Shown here piece by piece: positions 57,067 through 64,000 of a stretch of DNA of 64,000 bases; the first letter of the stretch is position 1; the number at the start of each line of letters is the position of its first letter. Source of the DNA: Roseiarcus sp963742305 (GTDB lineage: Bacteria > Pseudomonadota > Alphaproteobacteria > Rhizobiales > Beijerinckiaceae). Both the position numbers and the translations under genes were made by a program. Where the stretch lies: the NCBI GenBank assembly GCA_963742305.1, contig CAVULN010000028.1, forward strand, positions 1-64,000. The letters run 5' to 3'. The notes beneath the pieces were generated by a model. The model ran no database searches. It was not told the origin of the DNA and was given only the letters and a program-made list of their open reading frames with translations.

Positions 57067-58932
57067 TCAGGGGCTTGCGCGGGTGGCATGTTCCGGCAAT
57101 CCGGCTTTACGCAAGTCGTCGAGGTACTTCTGCTTCATGGGCTCGCGGAGCGGCATGCAGGTTTCGGCCAGGATCGAGTGGGGTCCGGACTTGAGCCATT
57201 CGGCGGCCGCAGCCTTCGCCTCATCGAGACGCCCCAGCTCGGCGTAGATCATCATGATGGGCCAGGGATGCGTCGCCTCGACGCCTTTTAGGACCTCGAG
57301 CGCTTCCTCGTATCGACCAGCGAGATAGTAGGTCCACGCGGTGTTGGCCTTCACCCAGAAAAAGTCCTTGTAGTTGCGTGCGACGGCCCACGACACCCAG
57401 TCCTGCGCTTTGTCGAACTGACCCGCGTTGGCGAGATAGAAGGCGTAGCTGGCCCTCTCTGTCGCGTCGTAGGGGTTCATCTCGATCATGGCCTCTCCTT
57501 CGTCGATCGCGCGATCGAACTCCTCGCCATGCCAGGCGTAGACGTGAGCCATGAGCTTTCGGGTCTCGTAGATCTCATTTCGGGACTTGTTCTTGGCCTC
57601 CTCAACCTCGCGCCCGAGCCTGAAGGCGATGTCGATGGTGTCGCGGTAGTTCTCAAAGCATCCGAAAGACTCGCTCTCCAAGAGATAGCTCCAGGCGAGG
57701 GCGATCTTGAGACCCGTCGAATCGGGGAACCGCTTGAGTCCTTCCTCCGCGGTCTTTCTCCCCCGCAGATTGTCGTCCAGCGTGAACTTGTGTGTATAGG
57801 ACGCTCCGCGAAGGCCGTAGTCGTAGTCCGTGAGCGTAGCCTCCGGTTTCCGCCACGCCGCCTCCTGCTCGATCTTCGCGATTCGGCCGTTGAAGCCGCC
57901 CAGCGCCCCGTAAATTCGCTCCGCTGTCTGTTTCTGGATGGCGATCGGGTCTTCGCCGGCAAATTCATAATTGTCCGACCAGACCGTTTCCCCGCTCGCG
58001 GCATCGGTGAGGCGCGACCTCACACGCAGCTTGTCGCCGCTCTTCAGAAGGTCGCCGTCGACCGAATATCGCCTGCCGACATCAGCTCCCTGCGGCGGCA
58101 GGCTCGAGGGGGCGACAACCCGGAACATCGGGTAGGTCGACAACATCGCGGACACTTCGCGCCCGAGGCTTGGGCCGAGATTGTCGAGGCTCTTGTCGCC
58201 GCTCGTGTTGGTGAATGGCAGCACCGCGATGACCGGCGTATACTCGGGCCGCCCCGCCGCGCGCGGCCAGAACCGCCATGCAGCCGAGCGCCCGCGAGCG
58301 CGGCGAGGAGAACGACAAGCCCAAGAGCGGGCGCACAGTCGGCGATATTGGCGCATGCCCGCGCCGAGCCAGTCGCGGCGCGCGCGGCTGCCCGGCGGCT
58401 GGATCTCGTAGACATGCACGGGCCGGGCGATGTTCTTGAGCGATTTCTCGCCGATGTCGCGCAACGGCAGGCCGAGCTTGCCGAAGATCGCTTCGCGCAC
58501 CGTCGCCGAAATACAGATGCCGCCAGGCTCGGCGAGCGGCTCGAGCCGGGCCGCGACATTGATCCCGTCGCCGTAGGTCTTGTCGGCGTCGTGGATGATG
58601 TCGCCGAGGTTGATTCCGATGCGGAGCAGCATCTGCCGCTCCTTGGGGATATCGACATTGCGCTCGCCCATGATCTTCTGGATGGCGACGGCGCATTCGA
58701 CCGCGCGCACCGCGCTCGGGAACTGCGCCACGACCCCGTCGCCGGCGATGTTGACGATCGAGCCGCCGTGCCTCGCGATGATCGGCAGGATCGCCGCCTT
58801 GTGCGCTTCGAGATCGCGCACGGTCGCGGCTTCGTCGCTGCCCATGAGGCGCGAATAGCCGGCGACGTCCGCGGCGAGGATCGCCGCCAGCCGCCGCTCG
58901 TCGGAGTGAAGGGCGACCGGCTCCTCGGACAT
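57067..58932 (-). CDS. Class III adenylate/guanylate cyclase with TPR-type C-terminal region
   Basis: 621 residues. Cyclase domain at residues about 12-180: RRLAAILAADVAGYSRLMG (metal-binding Asp), HGGSIVNIAGDGVVAQFPS (second metal Asp), RIGINLGDIIHDADKTYGDGINVAARLEPLA. After a linker: VIAVLPFTNTSGDKSLDNLG (FlgO/SARP-like start), VDGDLLKSGDKLRVRSRLTDAASG and then helical repeats (YDATERASYAFYLANAGQFDKAQ, WTYYLAGRYEEALEVLKGVEATHP). The linker (about 58250-58345) reads Arg-rich in this frame, whereas a membrane helix (ALGLVVLLAALAGA) reads in another frame there, hinting at two compensating indels. Makes cAMP or cGMP. Confidence 0.85.
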   Translation of the reverse strand: MSEEPVALHSDERRLAAILAADVAGYSRLMGSDEAATVRDLEAHKAAILPIIARHGGSIVNIAGDGVVAQFPSAVRAVECAVAIQKIMGERNVDIPKERQMLLRIGINLGDIIHDADKTYGDGINVAARLEPLAEPGGICISATVREAIFGKLGLPLRDIGEKSLKNIARPVHVYEIQPPGSRARRDWLGAGMRQYRRLCARSWACRSPRRARGRSAAWRFWPRAAGRPEYTPVIAVLPFTNTSGDKSLDNLGPSLGREVSAMLSTYPMFRVVAPSSLPPQGADVGRRYSVDGDLLKSGDKLRVRSRLTDAASGETVWSDNYEFAGEDPIAIQKQTAERIYGALGGFNGRIAKIEQEAAWRKPEATLTDYDYGLRGASYTHKFTLDDNLRGRKTAEEGLKRFPDSTGLKIALAWSYLLESESFGCFENYRDTIDIAFRLGREVEEAKNKSRNEIYETRKLMAHVYAWHGEEFDRAIDEGEAMIEMNPYDATERASYAFYLANAGQFDKAQDWVSWAVARNYKDFFWVKANTAWTYYLAGRYEEALEVLKGVEATHPWPIMMIYAELGRLDEAKAAAAEWLKSGPHSILAETCMPLREPMKQKYLDDLRKAGLPEHATRASP

Positions 58933-59056
58933 GGCGACTTCCGTGCGGCGCTGGCCTCTCGGGCGCGGAAGCGCCAGCGGGCGCCTCCGGCACCGTAGGC
59001 TGGAGGTCCGAGTCCGAACAGTGGGGAAAACTACCTACTCGCGAGCCGAAATCGAA

Positions 59057-59087
59057 GACCCGGCGCGCGAGCAGGCTCGCGCCGGTC
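59057..59087 (-). terminator. GC-rich hairpin at the 3' end of the PEBP gene
   Basis: GACC-GGCGCG-GAGC pairs with GCTC-GCGCC-GGTC across 59057-59087 with single-base bulges. It overlaps the stop codon of the PEBP gene on the minus strand. No T-run, so a weak terminator or mRNA-stabilising structure. Confidence 0.35.
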
Positions 59088-59640
59088 AGCGCCCGTAGAG
59101 GCCGACCAGCTCCGCCTTGGCGAGAGTGTGGAAGTGCAGCATGAAGCCGACCACGGCGGCGCTGGTGTTTTCGTCGCCGTCGAGCTTCGGCGTGTCCACG
59201 GCGAAGATGGTGAAATGGTAGTGATGCGCCGGATCGCCCTTGGGCGGGCAGGGGCCGCCATAGCCGGGAACGCCGAAATCGGTGCGGCTCTGCACCGCGC
59301 CCTTGGGCGCCGCGGAACCTTTCAGATCGCCTGCGTTCTTGGCGAGGCTCGTCACGTCCGCGGGGATGTTGAAGACGACCCAGTGCCAGAAGCCGCTGCC
59401 GGTCGGCGCGTCGGGGTCGTAGACCGAGAGCGCGAAGCTTTTCGTGTCCTTCGGCGCGCCCGACCAGGAGAGCGCCGGCGAGATGTTGCCTCCCGTGCAG
59501 CCAAAGACATTGGCTGCCTGCTCATCGGCGATCTTGCCGCCGGGCTTGATGTCCGGACTGGTCAGGGTCATCGTTTGGGCGGCGGCGCTTCCGGCGCCCA
59601 AGAAGGCGGCGAAGAGCGCGAATGCGGCTGCTTTGAGCAT
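59086..59640 (-). CDS. Exported YbhB/YbcL-family (PEBP, Raf kinase inhibitor-like) protein
   Basis: 184 residues. Signal peptide MLKAAAFALFAAFLGAGSAAAQ. PEBP core: SPDIKPGGKIADEQAANVFGC, NISPALSWSGAPKDTKSFALSVYDPDAPTGSGFWHWVVFNIP (the conserved DPDAP and GxxHW anion-pocket motifs) and GVPGYGGPCPPKGDPAHHYHFTIFAVD. Binds phosphate-type ligands; function in bacteria unclear. Divergent from the DUF4157 gene. Confidence 0.9.
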   Translation of the reverse strand: MLKAAAFALFAAFLGAGSAAAQTMTLTSPDIKPGGKIADEQAANVFGCTGGNISPALSWSGAPKDTKSFALSVYDPDAPTGSGFWHWVVFNIPADVTSLAKNAGDLKGSAAPKGAVQSRTDFGVPGYGGPCPPKGDPAHHYHFTIFAVDTPKLDGDENTSAAVVGFMLHFHTLAKAELVGLYGR

Positions 59641-59947
59641 GAGTCCTCCGTTTTCAAATTGGCGCGAATGACGATCGGCCCTTAACGACTATGGGCGAAG
59701 CGCGACGATTGCAATGCGTCCAGCCCCTGTTGCCGGATCGCGGCGATCCGCCCCTCATATCCCGACCGCAAACACGCCGCGCCCCATCCGTATTCGGTCT
59801 CGCGGGATCGACTTCGCGCCCGTCGCGGAATCCAGAGGCGATTGACACCGCAGGTCCAAGGCCTAACGTCCGCAAAGGAAGGCGCCGGAGACAGCGACCT
59901 CGGGCTTTCACGCCGCGTCAAACAGCGTTTGCAAGGAGGCCGGCTCG
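59641..59947. promoter_or_regulatory. Divergent gap between the PEBP and DUF4157 genes
   Basis: 307 bp with no gene recognised. It carries the RBS AAGGAGG (59933-59939) 8 nt before the DUF4157 ATG and should hold both promoters; no clear boxes can be called. Confidence 0.45.
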
Positions 59948-61669
59948 ATGTTTGCTCCGCTGGTCGCGAAGGCGAAGCCAAACGGATCTCAACCCTCCAG
60001 AGCCGTCGATCAAACGCGCGCGCCCGGCCGGGACATCGGCAATCAGGCGATGATCCGCTTGCACGCGCCGCAGGTGAGCGGGAGCCCGATTGAGTTCCAG
60101 GCGCCGCCTCCGGCCGCGGCTCAGGGCCTTGCCATTCAGGCGAAACTCAAGGTCGGCGCGCTCGATGATCCGCTTGAGCGCGAGGCGGATCGCGTCGCCG
60201 ATCAGGTGATGCGCATGGAAGCCGCGACCGCCGCGTCCCCGCGGACCAGCCGCAGATGCGAGGAATGCGCAGAGGGGGACCAGCTTCAGAAGAAGGAGGA
60301 TCACGCGCCCGCGCCCGCCCTGAGCCAAGCCCCCGCCAGCGTGCACGAGACTCTGCGGGCGCCGGGAGAGCCGCTCGACCCCGCGACGCGCGCCTATTTC
60401 GAGCCGCGCTTCGGCCGGGATCTCGGCGGCGTGCGGGTGCACACCGGCGCGCAAGCCGCCGAATCTGCGCGGGACGTCAACGCTCACGCCTATACGGTCG
60501 GACGCGACATCGCCTTCGACTCGGGGCGGTTTGCGCCAGGTTCGCAAGAGGGGCGCCGGCTCCTCGCGCATGAGTTGGCCCACGTGGCGCAGCAGGGGAA
60601 TGCGAGATCTTTGCTGCAGCGCGGTCCGCCCAACGCCGGCGCAAAGGCGAAGCCTAACGGGGGGGACGGGGAGCCTGACAAGATCTATCCTCCCTACGAG
60701 CACGCCGATTCAATCCGGGAGATCAGCCGCGACAACGAGACGTGGTCCCTAACCGTAGACGGCGTAACCGCCGAGGCGAACCTGCGCCGTTTGATCTGGC
60801 CGCGGCTGGCGCCGCCGAGCGTCAGCATTGTCTTCAAGGTCGCCATTACCGACCCTATTGAACGCGGCTGGTTCACCCTGACCGGGGTCACCTTTGAGAT
60901 GCTGCAGATGAAGGGACCGTTCGCGATGGACCCTTCGATCGCCACGTTGTTCGCGGCTCACGGCGTCGAAGACGAGCAGACTGAAAGCGCGGCGGTGAAG
61001 GACGCGCGGGCGGCGTTCCGCAGCCAACACCCGGGTCATGGCGAGTGGGTCCTCGACGCCATCGACGTGGCTCTGCGGCGGATCACGAAGCGAAATCCGG
61101 ACCTCCTGGTTTCGTACTATAGATATTACGAAACGCACGACCTCAAGGACGACACCTCCTTGTTTGACGGGATCACCTTTGATCCTGACAAGAACGCTGG
61201 CGCCACGGCGGGGGGAAACACGGTTATCAACCCAAGCCTCCTCAGGCTTGAACCGCCGAAAAACTTCCCGACCGACGATCCGATCGATCTGCTGGCGGGC
61301 ACCCTCATCCATGAATACACCCATACGCCTCAAGCCGCTGATGACCCCGTCACAACGGCGCAACTTGAAGCCAAGGCCTATGGGGTCGAAGTGTTCTTTT
61401 CGTACAGGATGGGCGACGAAAAGCGGGCGCGATTCATCGAGAAACGCTCGACCAACGACTCGGTGGATCGAGCGAGCGGGGGAGATAAAATATACCAGGC
61501 GACGCAAGCTGTGATGGAAGCCCTTTATCGGCTGATCGACAACGGCGGCCCCGCCGCTGAGGAGGCGAGGGCGATGAGTGCGGAGTTCATCTCCAAGAAC
61601 TCGGTCGATTACAGCGCGAAGCTGAAAGCCTTCATCGCCAAGATACCCGGGGCGGACCTCATTCCCTGA
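59948..61669 (+). CDS. DUF4157 (eCIS core domain) protein with a second C-terminal zincin motif
   Basis: 573 residues, strong RBS. No signal peptide. N-terminal part has the DUF4157 lead-in EREADRVADQVM, a CEEC Cys pair (about residue 103) and SQAPASVHETLRAPGEPLDPATR, then the domain itself: YFEPRFGRDLGGVRVHTG, AESARDVNAHAYTVGRDIAF and the zinc motif LLAHELAHVAQQ (His208, Glu209, His212). A middle region of unknown fold (about 225-440) precedes a second HExxH, TLIHEYTHTPQAADD (His455, Glu456, His459), with a helical tail. DUF4157 proteins are often cargo of extracellular contractile injection systems; no such system is in this window. Confidence 0.8.
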   Translation: MFAPLVAKAKPNGSQPSRAVDQTRAPGRDIGNQAMIRLHAPQVSGSPIEFQAPPPAAAQGLAIQAKLKVGALDDPLEREADRVADQVMRMEAATAASPRTSRRCEECAEGDQLQKKEDHAPAPALSQAPASVHETLRAPGEPLDPATRAYFEPRFGRDLGGVRVHTGAQAAESARDVNAHAYTVGRDIAFDSGRFAPGSQEGRRLLAHELAHVAQQGNARSLLQRGPPNAGAKAKPNGGDGEPDKIYPPYEHADSIREISRDNETWSLTVDGVTAEANLRRLIWPRLAPPSVSIVFKVAITDPIERGWFTLTGVTFEMLQMKGPFAMDPSIATLFAAHGVEDEQTESAAVKDARAAFRSQHPGHGEWVLDAIDVALRRITKRNPDLLVSYYRYYETHDLKDDTSLFDGITFDPDKNAGATAGGNTVINPSLLRLEPPKNFPTDDPIDLLAGTLIHEYTHTPQAADDPVTTAQLEAKAYGVEVFFSYRMGDEKRARFIEKRSTNDSVDRASGGDKIYQATQAVMEALYRLIDNGGPAAEEARAMSAEFISKNSVDYSAKLKAFIAKIPGADLIP

Positions 61670-61851
61670 GGAACGATCGGCATTGTGGAGCGGCATCCGC
61701 CGGTCTTCCGCAACCATCAACCTCGCGCTCGAATTGCCGCCTCCGGGTAGGGTCCCCTTGGGGCCTCTCGGAGGCTTGCGCGGCGCGCGGACGCCTCCTA
61801 AAGCCTTGAGACGCGCGACCGCGCGGCTTGACGCCCGGAGGCTGAAAACAC

Positions 61852-63096
61852 ATGCCGCACAAGATCCTTGTCGCCCAGGGAGGCGGGCCGACGGCGGTCA
61901 TCAACCAGTCGCTGGCCGGGGTCGCGCTCGAGGCGCGGCGATTTCCCGGGGTCACTCATGTCTATGGGGCGCTCCAGGGCGTGCGCGGCATCGTCAACGA
62001 CGATCTCGTCGATCTCGGTCAGGAGACGGTCGCCAATCTGGAGGCGGTGGCGGCCACTCCCGCAGCCGCGCTCGGCTCAACCCGCGACAAGCCCGACCGC
62101 AAATATTGCCAGGAGATCTTCAAGGTCCTGAAGGCGCATGAAATCGACACCTTCTTCTATATCGGCGGCAACAATTCCTCCGACACCGTGCGCATCGTCG
62201 CGGAGGAAGCGAAGACCCAGGACCATGGGCTTCGCGCCATCCATATCCCGAAAACCATCGACAACGATCTGGTCGGCTTCGACCACACGCCGGGCTATCC
62301 CTCGGCGGCCCGGTTCGTCGCCCAGGCCTTCGCCGGCGCCAATCTCGACAATCTGGCGCTGAAAGGCGTCTATGTCGCGGTGGTGATGGGGCGCCACGCC
62401 GGGTTCCTCACCGCGGCCTCTGCGCTGGCGCGCAAATATCCCGGAGACGGACCTCACCTCGTCTACGTCCCTGAGCGCACGTTCGCCGTCGACACGTTCC
62501 TGAGCGACGTGAAAGCGACCTTCGAGCGTCACGGGCGCTGCATCGTCGCGGTCTCCGAGGGCATCCACGACGACAAGGGCGAGGCGATCATCACCAGGCT
62601 CATGGGGAAAGCGGAGAAGGACGCGCACGGCAACGTCCAGCTCTCCGGCACCGGCGCGCTCGCCGACCTCCTGTGCGAGGAAGTGAAGGCGAAGCTCGCC
62701 ATCAAGCGGGTCCGCGGCGACACGTTCGGCTATTTGCAGCGCTCGTTCGTCGGCTGCGTCAGCAGGGTCGACCAGCGCGAAGCGCGCGAGGTCGGCGAGA
62801 AGGCGGTGCAATATGCGATGGCCGGCGCGGCGGCGGGGTCGGTGGCGATCCGCCGCGTCGGCGACTATGCAGTCGACTATCCGCTGATCCCGCTCGAGAC
62901 GGTGGCGGCGAAGACGCGGGTGATGGAGGATCATCTCATCAGCGCGGCCGGCAACGACGTGACCCCCGCGTTCGCCGATTATCTGCGCCCGCTGCTTGGA
63001 GCCGATGTGATCGAGGTCGCGCGGCTGCGCGCCGCCAAGGTCGAGAAGGCGGGCCTGCGAATCGAGCGATTAGCCGGAGGACCTCGTCGGCTCTGA
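61852..63096 (+). CDS. pfp: Pyrophosphate-type 6-phosphofructokinase
   Basis: 414 residues. PFK fold: VAQGGGPTAVINQSLAGV (nucleotide/PPi loop), DTFFYIGGNNSSDTVRIV (in place of the ATP-PFK GGDGS loop), AIHIPKTIDNDLVGFDHTPGY (catalytic Asp in PKTIDND, the PPi-enzyme form), VVMGRHAGFLTAASAL and FGYLQRSFVGCVSRVDQREA. Converts fructose 6-phosphate to the 1,6-bisphosphate using PPi, reversible. Such enzymes are common in methylotrophic and methanotrophic alphaproteobacteria, in agreement with the suggested host group. Confidence 0.9.
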   Translation: MPHKILVAQGGGPTAVINQSLAGVALEARRFPGVTHVYGALQGVRGIVNDDLVDLGQETVANLEAVAATPAAALGSTRDKPDRKYCQEIFKVLKAHEIDTFFYIGGNNSSDTVRIVAEEAKTQDHGLRAIHIPKTIDNDLVGFDHTPGYPSAARFVAQAFAGANLDNLALKGVYVAVVMGRHAGFLTAASALARKYPGDGPHLVYVPERTFAVDTFLSDVKATFERHGRCIVAVSEGIHDDKGEAIITRLMGKAEKDAHGNVQLSGTGALADLLCEEVKAKLAIKRVRGDTFGYLQRSFVGCVSRVDQREAREVGEKAVQYAMAGAAAGSVAIRRVGDYAVDYPLIPLETVAAKTRVMEDHLISAAGNDVTPAFADYLRPLLGADVIEVARLRAAKVEKAGLRIERLAGGPRRL

Positions 63097-63369
63097 AGCG
63101 GCCGCTCGGCGATAACTTTTGCCGCCACGGCTGCCGAAATACCGAATACCGCCATCTATTCGATAAGATAATGATTCTAGCGGCTTGTGCTAGGACCTTC
63201 ATATCTAAGATATCTACCCAGCGCGGCGGTCCGGCCGGCGAACATTGAGGCTGGATTAAAAATTGGAAAGCTCGCGGATTTGTCCTTGATGCTGCACTGC
63301 AGCATTCACATATGGCTGGCGCGCTGAAGCAGGCCTTCTCCATGGGCCGCGGCGCGGGGAAATAGGGCA
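63097..63369. promoter_or_regulatory. Gap with two short palindromes before the choice-of-anchor A gene
   Basis: ATATCT-A-AGATAT at 63201-63213 and TGCTGCA-C-TGCAGCA at 63290-63304 are perfect short palindromes in a locally AT-richer gap. Likely regulatory for the gene at 63370; regulators unknown. Confidence 0.4.
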
Positions 63370-64000
63370 ATGATCGAATTTTCGCGCGCGGGCGCACTGT
63401 CTGCTCTTGCGCTTGTCGCCGGGCTCGCCGCCACGCCGGCGCAAGCAGAGCCGATGACGGCCGAGGACATTCTCTCCAACTTCAACCTGGTCACGACCGG
63501 GAACGTGTCGACCAAGTCCGACATCGTGGGCAACGCCGTCGTCGGCGGGAACTTAAGCGGCGCGACCTTCTTCGGCGGCGGCGCCAACATTCCGTCCTCG
63601 CCCCAACTCTACGTGTTCGGCGAGCTCAATAGCTCGCTGAACCTCAACGCGGGCGGCAGCCTCTACTACGCGGGCTCCACGAGCAAGAAGGTGAACTACA
63701 ACGGCGGCGGCAAGCTCTATACGACGCTGCCCAACCCGATCGGCTATTACACCGACCCGCTCGTCGATCTTTCGGAGCGGCTTGCCGAGCTGAGCCCGAC
63801 GGCCGGCTCGACCTTCATCAACGGCAATTTCAACGCCGGTCCGAACTCCGGCATGATCGTGTTCGAGATCAGCGGGTCCGAACTCGCGCACGATCTCGTG
63901 AATCACGATATCAGCTTCACCGGTTCGGGCGTGACCTCCTACATCATCAACGTCATCGGCAACTTCAACGAGCCGAGCAGCACCCATTTCAACGTCGATC
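63370..64000 (+). CDS. Choice-of-anchor A family exported protein, 5' part
   Basis: The frame starts at 63370 (MIEFSRAGALSALALVAGLA, signal peptide with AQA cleavage) and is open to the window end, 210 codons. Mature start AEPMTAEDILSNFNLVTTGN, then SKSD-like IVGNAVVGGNLSGATFFGG, YVFGELNSSLNLNAGGSLYY, LSPTAGSTFINGNFNAG and FTGSGVTSYIINVIGNFN. The 'ILSNFNLVTTGNVSTKSDIVGNAVVGGN' pattern marks the choice-of-anchor A domain of surface or secreted proteins, in which the C-terminus carries a PEP-CTERM, LPXTG or similar anchor. That end is beyond the window, so the anchor type is unknown. Confidence 0.75.
   Translation, partial: MIEFSRAGALSALALVAGLAATPAQAEPMTAEDILSNFNLVTTGNVSTKSDIVGNAVVGGNLSGATFFGGGANIPSSPQLYVFGELNSSLNLNAGGSLYYAGSTSKKVNYNGGGKLYTTLPNPIGYYTDPLVDLSERLAELSPTAGSTFINGNFNAGPNSGMIVFEISGSELAHDLVNHDISFTGSGVTSYIINVIGNFNEPSSTHFNVD

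Overview
The window is high-GC DNA with very dense coding, short overlapping operons (many ATGA/TGATG stop-start overlaps) and an alphaproteobacterial gene set. That set includes gltA, a ctaB / small membrane protein / DUF420 cluster with ctaA nearby, an S2 protein with a C-terminal helix-hairpin-helix tail, denD, a double-permease NitT/TauT transporter and a pyrophosphate-type phosphofructokinase. This fits Hyphomicrobiales (Rhizobiales), possibly a Methylocystaceae/Beijerinckiaceae-type bacterium. The placement is inference from gene content; there is no rRNA here and I saw no tRNA.

Layout. 1-1700: debris of IS66 and IS5 transposases around an orphan gene fragment. 1856-5026: a large secreted beta-helix (pectate-lyase-like) protein with three 53-residue repeats. 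6302-18105: a near-complete type II secretion system, gspN-M-L-K-J-I-H-G-F-E on the minus strand and, divergently, gspD plus the prepilin peptidase gspO. 18161-19376: an IS630 element inserted into an older IS630 relative on one side and abutting a DUF3237 gene on the other. 20083-26406: a Tat-type arylsulfatase, a molybdopterin oxidoreductase with its cytochrome b, a fasciclin protein, and an ECF sigma / anti-sigma pair. 26785-28792: small exported proteins and an outer-membrane barrel. 28873-37851: a flavodoxin-fold oxidoreductase, two divergent MFS paralogues (one broken), a glycosyltransferase/methyltransferase pair, a RibD/DHFR-fold protein and an ABC exporter. 37993-43990: haem A and cytochrome oxidase biogenesis genes (ctaB, a CoxF-like peptide, DUF420, a divergent oxidase-subunit-I-like protein, ctaA), interrupted by a repeat-bearing serine protease. 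44080-50406: nudK, nadK, a histidine kinase, denD, rlpA, an amtB remnant and gltA. 50512-53586: a NitT/TauT ABC transporter. 53961-56755: rpsB-tsf-pyrH. 57067-64000: an adenylate cyclase with TPR-like repeats, a PEBP protein, a DUF4157 protein with two HExxH motifs, PPi-phosphofructokinase, and the start of a choice-of-anchor-A secreted protein.

Two themes stand out. First, much of the cargo is export-related: T2SS machinery beside a large secreted protein, plus several exported hydrolases or proteases, one of which (the DUF4157 protein) looks like a contractile-injection-type effector. Second, several otherwise intact genes carry single-base frame breaks, including the essential gene tsf. 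This points to residual sequencing or assembly indels, so 'pseudogene' calls here should be read with care. A 51-bp double-hairpin repeat occurs twice with compensatory stem changes and is the clearest non-coding novelty.
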